Shown here: piece by piece, positions 9,272-17,473 of the stretch
How positions within the stretch are numbered: position 1 is the stretch's first letter
How the letters are laid out: each line of letters begins with the position of its first letter
Assembly (NCBI GenBank): GCA_023392995.1
Contig: JAEWMZ010000249.1
Location: 1 to 64,000, forward strand
Direction of reading: 5' to 3'
Length of the DNA stretch: 64,000 bases
DNA from: Bacillota bacterium
Lineage (GTDB): Bacteria > Bacillota > Clostridia > Lachnospirales > Lachnospiraceae
Made by a program: the position numbers and the translations under genes
The notes under the pieces: model-generated
What the model was told of the DNA's origin: nothing
Database searches by the model: none
The model's input: only the letters and a program-made list of their open reading frames with translations

Positions 9272-9930
9272 TGGCTAGTGCAAAGGATATCATTGCTTAC
9301 AGGGCAGCGCAGGAGATTCACGACGGAGATGTAGTTAATCTGGGGATTGGGCTTCCGACTTTAGTTTCGAATTATCTTCCCCAGGACGTACATATTGTGC
9401 TTCAGTCGGAAAACGGAATTCTTGGGATGGGAGGGCTATCAGCTCCCGGTACGGAGGATAAGGATATTGTGAATGCCGGTAATCAATTTGTGAATGTGCT
9501 GCCGGGTGCTTGTTATTTTGACAGTGCCACATCCTTTGGCATTATTCGCGGAGGACATGTGGATGTCACAATTCTCGGTGCATTGCAGGTGGATGAAACC
9601 GGAACCCTCGCAAGTCATATTGTACCAGGGAAAATGGTGCCTGGCATGGGAGGCGCTATGGATCTAGTAGTAGGAGCTAAGAAAGTAATCATCGCAACCA
9701 CCCATACAGCAAAAGGAGAGCCGAAACTAGTGAAACGGATCTCTCTCCCTGCTACAGCGGTTAACAAGGTACATATGATTATTACTGAACTGGCAGTAAT
9801 TGAAGTAGAGGAGAAGGGCTTTGTGTTGAAGGAAATAGCCGATGGAGTAACCGTGGAAGAGATACAAAGACAAACCGGTGCACCTCTGATTATTGATGAG
9901 AATATAAAAGTTATGGCTCCTTATATATAG
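9271..9930 (+). CDS. ctfB: 3-oxoacid/acetate CoA-transferase, subunit B
   Basis: A 219-residue beta subunit of the same family I CoA transferase. The catalytic glutamate that forms the CoA thioester intermediate is E47 in QSENGILGMGG; GIGLPTLVSNYLP precedes it and the PGKMVPGMGGAMDLVVGAKK segment follows. Translation starts at GTG 9271, which shares its G with the TAG stop of ctfA, with GGAGG upstream inside the ctfA coding end. It is last in the thiolase/CoA-transferase unit and convergent with the chemotaxis receptor gene. Confidence 0.94.
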   Translation: MASAKDIIAYRAAQEIHDGDVVNLGIGLPTLVSNYLPQDVHIVLQSENGILGMGGLSAPGTEDKDIVNAGNQFVNVLPGACYFDSATSFGIIRGGHVDVTILGALQVDETGTLASHIVPGKMVPGMGGAMDLVVGAKKVIIATTHTAKGEPKLVKRISLPATAVNKVHMIITELAVIEVEEKGFVLKEIADGVTVEEIQRQTGAPLIIDENIKVMAPYI

Positions 9931-10027
9931 ATAGAGTTAAAAAGGTTTTCTTGGCTCCATTTATTATATACTGTAAACTGATTTTACTGAATACCTCATT
10001 TTCTTACGGAAATTCGAAATAAAAAAG

Positions 10028-10123
10028 ACCTTCGTTATTTATATTTATTTGAGAGCTATCCTGATTAGTTAGAGCTTATAGTCTAATCTATGGAAGGCAC
10101 TTCATAAATTGAATAACGAAGGT
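10028..10123. repeat. 96-nt element bounded by a perfect 12-bp inverted repeat
   Basis: ACCTTCGTTATT (10028-10039) and AATAACGAAGGT (10112-10123) are perfect inverted repeats 72 nt apart. An inner GATTAG/CTAATC pair can form a second stem. It lies between the convergent ctfB and chemotaxis receptor genes, so it may be a large bidirectional termination structure or the remains of a small MITE-like element. No T-run immediately follows the long arms. Confidence 0.5.
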
Positions 10124-10219
10124 TTATGTTTTGTAATCAGGGACTCTTTTAGTAATTTCCCAAAACTTTGATTCATTTCCTTTGCAGAATGCGCTTGCAA
10201 TTTATTTTATCCCAGGAAA

Positions 10220-11602
10220 TTATAAGATAAAGCGCTTCATGGTTTCATTTAGCTGGAGTGTCATACTGTTTTGCTTCTCCATGGATTTTGATACCTCTTC
10301 CATGATCTCACCGATATGAGAGAGACTGCTATTAATCTCCTCTGAATAGGAGGAGGTTTTCTCTGAGGAGTTTACAACCACATGAATTGCCTTATTAATT
10401 TCATCCAGGGAGGTATTAATAAGTGCTGTGGAAGCATTAATCTCTGAGGAAAGTTTATGAATTAATACAGAATCCTTCTGGTAATGATCGCCTGTTTGCA
10501 GCATAAGCTCATAATCAGAGCGTACATCCTTATCTATGTAGCCTAAAATATCCTGAGAGCCGCTGGTGAGATTCTCATAGACCTCTCTTAATTGAATGAT
10601 CAGCTGCTCCACATTAGCGATTGCAGCTGAGGATTGATCCGCTAACTTTCGTATCTCCTCTGCCACAATAGAAAAGCCCTTGCCCTGTTCGCCGGCTCTG
10701 GCAGCTTCGATGGAGGCGTTGAGCGCAAGCAGATTGGTTTGAGAAGCGATTCCCTTAATGGTATCTGAGAAGAGAGTGATATCATCGACTACTTTTCCTG
10801 CTTCGATAGCAGAAAGAATCATTTCCTGTTTTTCCTGATAGGTACGATCTGCTTTCTTTAAGGAATCCGCAACCTGGAGCTTTATCTGAGAGGCGCGTGC
10901 CTCCATTTCTCTTGACGTTTTCAGAGCGGATGCAACTTCTAAGGCCAGGGTATCTTTTGTCTCAACAATTTTCCCGATGTTATGGTTTGCATTCTGTGTG
11001 GTAATCATCAGCTCAGCTGCATCTTCTGACAGCATAGTTGAAGTAGAATGGATCGAGGTAATACTGCCGGACGAAGTTTGAGTGGATGCTAATAATTCGT
11101 GGCTGCTCTTCGCAATAGATTCCGTGATTACTTCTATATCTGACAATAATTGCTTCATATTGGAATTTGCCTGATCCAGAGATTTACCCAGTTGACTGAG
11201 TTCATCATTTCCCCTAAAGTTAAGCTCATAGGACAGATCGCCCTTCCCAAGACGTTCCGCAAAAGAAAAGACTTTTTTCAATCGATTTGATATAAAGATA
11301 TTATAAAGTATGGCTATAATAAATACGGTGATAATGGTATTCAAACCGGATGAAACATAGATTCCAACATTGCCATCAAAAAGGCTGGTATCCATACCTG
11401 CATTTTCTAAGGCAGAAAAGCTGTTTAGTAATACAAAGTTTACTAACTGACCAATTTTTGTGGTAAATAATTGTACAATCACAATAGCGGCAATGAATTT
11501 AAATTTGATGGAATTTAATCGGGAATAAGAAAGTCTTTCTTGAATAAAGTTAAGTTTGGAATTGCCAATTCTTTCATAGAGGGAATTGAAAAATTTCTCC
11601 AT
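10220..11602 (-). CDS. Methyl-accepting chemotaxis protein
   Basis: A 460-residue membrane receptor. Two hydrophobic segments lie at about residues 32-60 and 77-105, with almost no extracellular domain between them. A HAMP segment follows ([20 protein letters not shown]). The coiled-coil signalling domain has the conserved hairpin tip [20 protein letters not shown] followed by [16 protein letters not shown], which contacts CheA and CheW. AAGGAGG lies 9 nt before ATG 11602. With essentially no ligand-binding ectodomain it probably senses membrane or cytoplasmic state, or partners another protein. No che genes are in the window. Confidence 0.93.
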   Translation of the reverse strand: MEKFFNSLYERIGNSKLNFIQERLSYSRLNSIKFKFIAAIVIVQLFTTKIGQLVNFVLLNSFSALENAGMDTSLFDGNVGIYVSSGLNTIITVFIIAILYNIFISNRLKKVFSFAERLGKGDLSYELNFRGNDELSQLGKSLDQANSNMKQLLSDIEVITESIAKSSHELLASTQTSSGSITSIHSTSTMLSEDAAELMITTQNANHNIGKIVETKDTLALEVASALKTSREMEARASQIKLQVADSLKKADRTYQEKQEMILSAIEAGKVVDDITLFSDTIKGIASQTNLLALNASIEAARAGEQGKGFSIVAEEIRKLADQSSAAIANVEQLIIQLREVYENLTSGSQDILGYIDKDVRSDYELMLQTGDHYQKDSVLIHKLSSEINASTALINTSLDEINKAIHVVVNSSEKTSSYSEEINSSLSHIGEIMEEVSKSMEKQNSMTLQLNETMKRFIL

Positions 11603-11961
11603 GCCTGATCCTCCTTAGTGGTGATTATAATTAGGCAAAGGCGAAACGATTTAATTTCTGCTGTGTAAACAATAGCTTCAGTTAATGAGTTTCGCAAATG
11701 CCTAAGTAATTATATAAGAGTTATATTAACTCAATGTTAACAAAAAGGGAAGTATAATTTATTGATCAGATGCTATATTAAAAATAGTGTGAAACGCAGA
11801 GTGTTTTACATCCGAAATTGAGCGACCAAAAGGTCAAATAGTTTTTTATTTCGAAGGAAATGATCAGCCGGTATCGACAATCGCTTGGTGATATTGTCAC
11901 AGATAATCGGAGTAAATAGCATATAATAAAAAACAGGTACAGTACAATCATCACGGAAAAA

Positions 11962-11978
11962 GTAGTAGAAGCTACTAC
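11962..11978 (+). other. Hairpin just ahead of the rhodanese ribosome binding site
   Basis: GTAGTAG and CTACTAC form a perfect 7-bp stem with a 3-nt loop, ending a few bases before the GAGGAAA site of the rhodanese gene. It could influence translation. Otherwise 11603-11961 shows no supported gene or regulatory element; a 70-codon minus-strand ORF there looks spurious. Confidence 0.35.
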
Positions 11979-11990
11979 AGAGGAAAGCAT

Positions 11991-12311
11991 ATGTTTAACT
12001 TATTAAAAAAAGATGAAAAAAAAGTGATTCATGTAAATGATATGGATAACCTGATTGGACAAGTGGAATTAATTGATATAAGAGAGCCATACGAATATCA
12101 AATGGGAAGCTTAAAAACTGCAAAAAACATACCTATGGGTAAGCTGCTGACAAACCCGGAGAAATATCTAAGTAAGGATAAGTCTTACTATATTATGTGC
12201 CAGTCAGGTGCTAGAAGCACAAGTGCCACAAGAACGTTAACAAAACAAGGCTATCAGGTGATAAATGTTGCTGGTGGTATAGGGTCTTATGTAGGAGCAA
12301 AAAGAAAATGA
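11991..12311 (+). CDS. Single-domain rhodanese-like protein
   Basis: A 106-residue rhodanese domain, which transfers sulfane sulfur through a cysteine persulfide. The catalytic cysteine is C70 in YYIMCQSGARS; DIREPYEYQMGSLKTAKNIP near residue 29 is the conserved CH2-A type segment and VAGGIGSYVG the C-terminal one. No signal peptide is seen, so it is cytoplasmic. Only 46 bp separate it from the methyltransferase gene, so the two are probably cotranscribed. The physiological sulfur donor and acceptor are unknown. Confidence 0.9.
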   Translation: MFNLLKKDEKKVIHVNDMDNLIGQVELIDIREPYEYQMGSLKTAKNIPMGKLLTNPEKYLSKDKSYYIMCQSGARSTSATRTLTKQGYQVINVAGGIGSYVGAKRK

Positions 12312-12357
12312 GTGTAAAAAGTGGAAAGCATATCAGAAGCAAGGGAGAGGCATAGGA

Positions 12358-12930
12358 ATGACTCATAAATTTGATATCACGCAGAAAAGTAAATTAGATA
12401 ATCCGAAGCGCCGTGAGCTATTGCCGGTGAAGCAGGTACTGGAGGAGATTGAATTAAAGGCTGATGAAATCTTTGCCGATATTGGCTGCGGCATAGGTTA
12501 TTTTTCAATTCCGGCGGCTGAGTTAATTCATTCTTATGGGAAGGTATATGCTTTGGATGTTGAGCAGGAGATGCTTAATGAGCTGGAATGCAGGAGGAAG
12601 GAACATAATATTGAGAATATTCAAGTGATACTAACAGAGGAGTATGATCTTAAACTAGAGGATCAGCTTGTATCTCTTGCATTCGTTTGTACTGTTTTAC
12701 ATGAAGTCGAAGATAAAGCTCGTTTTCTCAAGGAAGTAAAACGTATCCTTCGCGAAGATGGAAGTATTGCTATTGTAGAATGGATAAAGAGAACCAGTGA
12801 TTGGGGACCGCCAATTAGCCACAGAATTGCTGTTGATGAGGTGAAGGAGCTGTTACAAAGCGCGGGATTTACGAATCTTTCTGAGACCGAGATAAATGAA
12901 CACTTTTATATTGTAAGAGGGAATTTGTAA
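12358..12930 (+). CDS. Class I SAM-dependent methyltransferase
   Basis: A 190-residue Methyltransf_11/25-type enzyme. Motif I for S-adenosylmethionine binding is FADIGCGIGYFSIPAAE near residue 40, an acidic residue closes the second strand in VYALDVEQEM, and the FVCTVLHEVEDK motif IV region is near residue 117. It has no added substrate domain. The nearest recognisable relatives are UbiE-like small-molecule methyltransferases, but the substrate cannot be assigned. It follows the rhodanese gene, which raises the possibility of a thiol or metalloid substrate; that is inference only. Confidence 0.85.
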   Translation: MTHKFDITQKSKLDNPKRRELLPVKQVLEEIELKADEIFADIGCGIGYFSIPAAELIHSYGKVYALDVEQEMLNELECRRKEHNIENIQVILTEEYDLKLEDQLVSLAFVCTVLHEVEDKARFLKEVKRILREDGSIAIVEWIKRTSDWGPPISHRIAVDEVKELLQSAGFTNLSETEINEHFYIVRGNL

Positions 12931-12931
12931 A

Positions 12932-13033
12932 AAGGAATTTATAACAAAAAGTTTATAACAAAAAATTTATAACAAAAAATTTATAACATGAAATTTATAA
13001 CAAGGAATCTAGAATAAGAAATCTAGAATAAGA
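12932..13033. repeat. 14-bp tandem repeat array (five plus two units)
   Basis: Five consecutive 14-nt units of the type AAAAAATTTATAAC fill 12932-13001 exactly, with small variations. After four bases, two identical AATCTAGAATAAGA units (also 14 nt) occupy 13006-13033. The array starts two bases after the methyltransferase stop codon and has no coding signature. It may be prone to slippage; function unknown. Confidence 0.85.
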
Positions 13034-13176
13034 ATTTATATTCAGAGTGCTTAGACAAGAAGTATCCGCAGCATAGGTCATCATAATAACAGGGGTTATG
13101 ATAAGTGAAGGATGCATGCTCAGGGAGACAGTAGACAACGTTTTATGATTATTTATTAATTTTTATAAATAATTAA

Positions 13177-13205
13177 TTGCTATTCCAAAAGATATATGCT
13201 ATTAT
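13177..13205 (+). promoter_or_regulatory. Promoter of the cation ATPase leader
   Basis: TTGCTA (13177-13182) and TATTAT (13200-13205) are separated by exactly 17 nt, and the -10 is preceded by TG (extended -10, TGCTATTAT). Transcription starting near 13212 would give a leader of about 280 nt ahead of the ATPase gene. Confidence 0.6.
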
Positions 13206-13249
13206 CGTTCTTTAGAAACAATTTAATAAATGAATCTAAAGCAAATAGT

Positions 13250-13380
13250 TGGCTTTATGAATTCATAGTCGGAAGAAGCTGTAATATCTTCTTTTGACGA
13301 CAACCGTGGGGGAGTAGTTCGCGCGATGCGTGGCTAAGTCAACAACAAGACCTAACAAGTCTGGCTTATCCGGAAAGAAC
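13250..13380 (+). ncRNA. Candidate yybP-ykoY (manganese) riboswitch aptamer
   Basis: The leader contains GGGGGAGTAG at 13308-13317, the hallmark loop of yybP-ykoY RNAs, then a GC-rich small hairpin region and GTCAACAACAAGACC at 13339-13353, which resembles the second conserved part. A terminator follows at once, and the downstream gene is a P-type cation ATPase, a known target class of this Mn2+-sensing RNA. I could not fold a fully canonical two-helix junction by eye, so aptamer borders are approximate and class assignment is moderate. If right, Mn2+ would favour antitermination and ATPase synthesis. Confidence 0.55.
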
Positions 13381-13436
13381 AAGACTCATGTAAAACCTAT
13401 TTTCATTGGAAAGAGGTTTTATATGAGTCTTTTTTA
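13381..13436 (+). terminator. Regulatory intrinsic terminator in the ATPase leader
   Basis: AAGACTCATGTAAAACCT pairs with AGGTTTTATATGAGTCTT with one mismatch, followed by six T. It lies between the candidate aptamer and the ribosome binding site, the position of a riboswitch expression platform. Confidence 0.9.
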
Positions 13437-13489
13437 GTACTGAATTACTCATGGGGATTCAAATTAGAAAAAGAGAGGAATAATCACAA

Positions 13490-16129
13490 ATGAAGTACTA
13501 TCTTGAGCAAGTGGAAGATGTATTAGAAGCGGTGAAGAGCGAAACAGCCGGTCTATCCGATTCAGAAGCAGGACTTCGACTGGAGAAGAACGGAAAGAAC
13601 AAATTAACAGAGGCGAAAAAGGATGGAATGATCAAACGTTTTCTGGCGCAGCTGAAGGATCCAATGATTATCATTTTACTTGCGGCAGCATTGGTATCCG
13701 GGTTAACTTCTCTGTATGCAGGTGAATCCTTTGCCGATGTTTTCATCATTCTCTTTGTAGTTATTGTAAATGCAGTATTAGGTGTTTACCAGGAGAACAA
13801 GGCGGAGAAAGCCATTGAGGCACTGCAGGAGATGGCCGCAGCCACCAGTAAGGTACTGCGAAACGGCAGCATTAAGAATGTGAAGAGCGAGGAATTGGTT
13901 GTTGGTGATGTCGTTCTTCTGGAAGCAGGAGATGCAGTACCGGCGGATTGCCGTATCTTTGAAAGCGCCAGCTTAAAGATTGAAGAGGCCGCACTTACGG
14001 GAGAGTCCGTACCCGTAAATAAGGTGATGGAACTGCTTTCCTTAAAGAATGGGGAAAAAGAAGTTTCCTTAGGTGACAGAAAGAACATGGCGTATATGGG
14101 AAGTACCGTTGTATATGGCCGTGGCAAGGCTGTTGTAGTTGCAACCGGTATGGAAACAGAGATGGGTAAGATCGCGGATGCCATCGCACAGACGCAGGAG
14201 AATGAAACTCCGCTCCAGATTAAATTAAAGCAGCTTAGCAAGATCTTAAGTATTCTTGTGATTGGTATCTGCGTTTTCATCTTTGCATTCAGCTTACTTC
14301 GTAATGGTGATTTTAGCGGTGAGGTGGTTCTGGATACCTTTATGGTAGCAGTGAGCCTTGCGGTTGCCGCAATCCCGGAGGGACTTGCTGCAGTAGTAAC
14401 GATCGTGCTTTCGATCGGTGTTACCAATATGAGTAAGCGTAATGCTGTAATTCGCCGCTTAACAGCAGTTGAAACCTTAGGATGTACTCAGATTATCTGT
14501 AGTGATAAAACGGGTACCCTGACCCAGAACAAGATGACCGTAGTAGACCATTATGCTGCGGATGAAGGAATGCTTGCTAAGGCAATGGCATTATGCTGCG
14601 ATGCTGAATTAGAAAATGGAACTGCCGTTGGAGAGCCGACAGAATGTGCGTTAGTAAATTATGCGGCAAGCTTAAATTTATTAAAGCCGGATCTGAAAAA
14701 GGAATATCCTCGTATTGGGGAAGCTCCCTTTGATTCCAGCCGTAAGATGATGTCTACCGTACATAAAGATAATGATGAAATTCTTCAATTTACCAAGGGT
14801 GCACCGGATGAAATTCTGCGTCTATGTACTTACTTTGTTGAAGATGGCAAGATTCTTCCGATAACAGAAGAAAAGCGTGCCGAGATACTGAAAGAGAATA
14901 AGACAATGGCTGGTAAGGCACTCCGTGTACTTGCAGCAGCCTGCTATAACCATACTTCGGTACCAGCGGAATTCTCGCCGGAGAGCTTGGAGCATGATCT
15001 GATCTTCCTTGGCTTAACTGGTATGATCGATCCTGTGCGTCCTGAGGTAATTGATGCTATTAAGGAATGCCGTACAGCAGGAATCCGTCCGATCATGATT
15101 ACAGGTGATCATAAGGATACAGCAGTAGCGATTGCAACGGAAATCGGTATCATTAACAATCCAAGTCAAGCAATTACGGGCGCTCAGTTAAATGAGATCT
15201 CAGATGAGGAGCTTGATAAGACCATTCAGAATTATGGTGTATATGCACGTGTACAGCCGGAGCATAAGGTACGTATCGTTAATGCCTGGAAGAAGAAAGA
15301 GATGATAACGGCTATGACGGGTGATGGTGTTAATGATGCACCGTCCATCAAGAGCGCAGACATCGGTGTTGGTATGGGTATCACCGGTACGGATGTTACC
15401 AAGAATGTAGCTGATATGGTACTTGCAGATGATAACTTTGCTTCCATCGTATCTGCGGTTGAAGAAGGAAGACGTATTTATGATAATATTCGTAAGGCAA
15501 TTCAGTTCCTGTTGTCTTCTAATTTAAGTGAAGTGCTTTCTATCTTTCTAGCTACCGTATTAGGCTTTACCGTTATGAAGCCGGTGCATATCCTATGGAT
15601 TAATTTAATAACAGACTGCTTCCCGGCGCTTGCCTTAGGTATGGAAAAGGGAGAAAAGGATTTGATGGAGCGCAAGCCCAGATCCTCCAAAGAAGGAATT
15701 TTCTCTGGTGGAGTTGGATTTGATGTAATATATCAGGGTGCCATGGTAAGTATATTAACCTTATCAGCTTACTTCATTGGCCATTATATAGAGTCCGGTA
15801 AATGGGAATTTGTAACCAGTGCAGATGGCATGACAATGGCATTTCTTACAATGAGTATGGCTGAGATTTTCCACAGCTTTAATATGAGAAGCCAGCGAGG
15901 CTCCATCTTCCGCATGAATACAAGAAATATAGCACTGATCGGAGCAATGGTTATTAGCTTTATCCTTACGACAGCTGTAATTTACATACCATTTTTCCGT
16001 GAGATTTTTCAATTTGAACACATTAGTCTGATGGAGTATGGAATTGCTATGCTGCTGGCAGTTAGTGTTATTCCGATTGTTGAGGTTGTGAAGGCAATTC
16101 AACGAGCTGCTGCAAGAAAAGCAGAATAA
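13490..16129 (+). CDS. P-type cation-transporting ATPase (Ca2+/Mn2+ type, P2A)
   Basis: An 879-residue ion pump of the plasma membrane. The N-terminal cation-ATPase domain begins at residue 1; actuator-domain LTGESVPVNK is near residue 165. VAAIPEGLAAVVTIVL is the ion-binding helix M4 with the PEGL signature of SERCA/PMR1-type pumps. D339 in SDKTGTLTQNKM is phosphorylated, KGAPDEIL belongs to the nucleotide-binding domain, and MTGDGVNDAPSIK is the hinge. About ten membrane helices are expected and the C-terminal cation-ATPase domain is complete. Calcium export is the usual annotation. The upstream candidate Mn2+ riboswitch makes manganese export equally or more likely, as for lactococcal YoaB-type pumps. 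Confidence 0.93.
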   Translation: MKYYLEQVEDVLEAVKSETAGLSDSEAGLRLEKNGKNKLTEAKKDGMIKRFLAQLKDPMIIILLAAALVSGLTSLYAGESFADVFIILFVVIVNAVLGVYQENKAEKAIEALQEMAAATSKVLRNGSIKNVKSEELVVGDVVLLEAGDAVPADCRIFESASLKIEEAALTGESVPVNKVMELLSLKNGEKEVSLGDRKNMAYMGSTVVYGRGKAVVVATGMETEMGKIADAIAQTQENETPLQIKLKQLSKILSILVIGICVFIFAFSLLRNGDFSGEVVLDTFMVAVSLAVAAIPEGLAAVVTIVLSIGVTNMSKRNAVIRRLTAVETLGCTQIICSDKTGTLTQNKMTVVDHYAADEGMLAKAMALCCDAELENGTAVGEPTECALVNYAASLNLLKPDLKKEYPRIGEAPFDSSRKMMSTVHKDNDEILQFTKGAPDEILRLCTYFVEDGKILPITEEKRAEILKENKTMAGKALRVLAAACYNHTSVPAEFSPESLEHDLIFLGLTGMIDPVRPEVIDAIKECRTAGIRPIMITGDHKDTAVAIATEIGIINNPSQAITGAQLNEISDEELDKTIQNYGVYARVQPEHKVRIVNAWKKKEMITAMTGDGVNDAPSIKSADIGVGMGITGTDVTKNVADMVLADDNFASIVSAVEEGRRIYDNIRKAIQFLLSSNLSEVLSIFLATVLGFTVMKPVHILWINLITDCFPALALGMEKGEKDLMERKPRSSKEGIFSGGVGFDVIYQGAMVSILTLSAYFIGHYIESGKWEFVTSADGMTMAFLTMSMAEIFHSFNMRSQRGSIFRMNTRNIALIGAMVISFILTTAVIYIPFFREIFQFEHISLMEYGIAMLLAVSVIPIVEVVKAIQRAAARKAE

Positions 16130-16169
16130 GAAGCTTATTCCAATAATATTGCGCCTATAAAAAGAGGAT

Positions 16170-16204
16170 GCCCCAGATGATCATTTTTGGGGCGTTTTCT
16201 TTTA
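16170..16204 (+). terminator. Intrinsic terminator after the cation ATPase
   Basis: GCCCCA and TGGGGC form a short strong stem, extended by A/T pairs around the loop, followed by GTTTTCTTTT. It lies between the convergent ATPase and AraC-type genes. Confidence 0.75.
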
Positions 16205-17050
16205 TTCACTTTTCCGCAGGGCTCTCGGTGTGGTATGAAAGCGGTCATAAAACATCTTACGAAACAGCTTGTAATTTGTAAAGCCATGCTTTTCCAAGAG
16301 CTGGTAGATCGGAGTATTCGTACTGCGAAGCTCCTCATAGATGTATTGAATACGAAGCTGGTTTAAATAGAAAAGATAGGTACAGCCCATATTGTTTTTG
16401 AAAAACCGGCAGAAGTATTTCGGCTGAAAGCCGGCAATCTTAGCGATCTCAGCCAGTGAGATGTCAGAGGCATGGTTTGCTTCTGAATAGGACATGATAT
16501 CGGATAGAATCGATAAATTCTTTGTGTGCTTTAAGTAATTCAACGGATGAAGCTCAATACAAAAATCCCGGCAGAGCAGATACAATAGATCATAGAGCAG
16601 GCTGTTAAGCTTTAACTTATAACCAGTACTTTGCCTCAGCTCTAAATCATACATTTCTCTTAATATATTGATGAAAGGAAGTATTCTATAATACTCGGGA
16701 GACTGCGTTGTCAGGAAAGGCACCAAAAAATTCAGCTGCTCTATATTGGGAATGTAATGTTTTAGTAAATGTTGTGGAATCTGGATCAATAGAGCATAAT
16801 TTTCCTTGATGCATCTTGTGGAATGAATGACTTTGGCATTGATTAATAAGAAGGTATCTTCACGCAATTCGTAAGTCTGGTCCGCAATTGTAATCTTTAA
16901 GTCGCCTTGATGGATATATAGGATCTCAATTGCGTCATGCCAATGGCTGACGGTGTAATCGCCAGTAGAGTAGCTGGAACGAATCAGCGCCTGCTGATAT
17001 TCCGGCAGATAGATGGATTCATAGATTGGAGACAAGGAATCATTTAACAT
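16202..17050 (-). CDS. AraC family regulator with cupin sensor domain
   Basis: A 282-residue regulator. Residues ~25-110 form an AraC-type cupin sensor (SHWHDAIEILYIHQGDLKIT and LREDTFLLINAKVIHS). The C-terminal ~100 residues contain two helix-turn-helix motifs, ISLAEIAKIAGFQPKYFCRF and IYQLLEKHGFTNYKLFRKMF, closing with TTPRALRKS. AAGGAG lies upstream of ATG 17050. It is divergent from the GH30 gene, and tandem direct repeats of the right spacing occur in the shared region, so it probably activates GH30 in response to a sugar. Confidence 0.9.
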   Translation of the reverse strand: MLNDSLSPIYESIYLPEYQQALIRSSYSTGDYTVSHWHDAIEILYIHQGDLKITIADQTYELREDTFLLINAKVIHSTRCIKENYALLIQIPQHLLKHYIPNIEQLNFLVPFLTTQSPEYYRILPFINILREMYDLELRQSTGYKLKLNSLLYDLLYLLCRDFCIELHPLNYLKHTKNLSILSDIMSYSEANHASDISLAEIAKIAGFQPKYFCRFFKNNMGCTYLFYLNQLRIQYIYEELRSTNTPIYQLLEKHGFTNYKLFRKMFYDRFHTTPRALRKSE

Positions 17051-17180
17051 AGAGAACTCCTTTTTTGAAAATTAAGGATAGGTATAACAATCAGTAAATT
17101 TATAAACAATAAGTGTTCCTAACGGATAAGAATATAAAGATAGTATAACATAGAAGAAGTCGAATAAAAAGATACGATTG

Positions 17181-17215
17181 ACCTAATAAGTGAGAATATA
17201 GTACCTAATATGTGA
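17181..17215 (+). promoter_or_regulatory. Tandem AraC-type operator upstream of GH30
   Basis: ACCTAATAAGTGA (17181-17193) and ACCTAATATGTGA (17203-17215) are direct repeats differing at one base and offset by 22 nt, two helical turns, as expected for an AraC-family activator. The downstream copy overlaps the -35 position of the TATAAT at 17229, the arrangement of a class II activator site. Confidence 0.65.
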
Positions 17216-17228
17216 ATAGAAAAATCAC

Positions 17229-17234
17229 TATAAT
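17229..17234 (+). promoter_or_regulatory. -10 element of the GH30 promoter
   Basis: A consensus TATAAT lies 13 nt after the downstream AraC half-site, without a good -35 hexamer 17 nt upstream, which fits activator dependence. The rest of 17051-17473 shows nothing else convincing. Confidence 0.55.
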
Positions 17235-17473
17235 ACATATATACTAGTTATCATAGCTGACGGGTAATACGCTGTAATCAATTAAGTTGACATATTCCTT
17301 TGAAATTAAGTTGGATTTGTCTGTAAAAGTAGGAGATCAGTGAGCAGCAAGGTACGATGGATACAGAATGCGGATTTACAGGAGAGCGAGAAGATTGGTT
17401 CTCAGCATAATAATTTGATGCAGATGAAGAAGATATACTTACAATGATAAAAATAGAAAGGTAGGATAATGGC

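Noticed and set aside
11778..11990. 70-codon minus-strand ORF before the rhodanese gene
   Set aside because: Hydrophobic stretch from AT-rich DNA without ribosome binding site or recognisable family; it overlaps the rhodanese promoter region.
13786..14427. 213-codon minus-strand ORF inside the cation ATPase gene
   Set aside because: It lies wholly antisense to a gene with every P-type ATPase motif and shows no family features or ribosome binding site.
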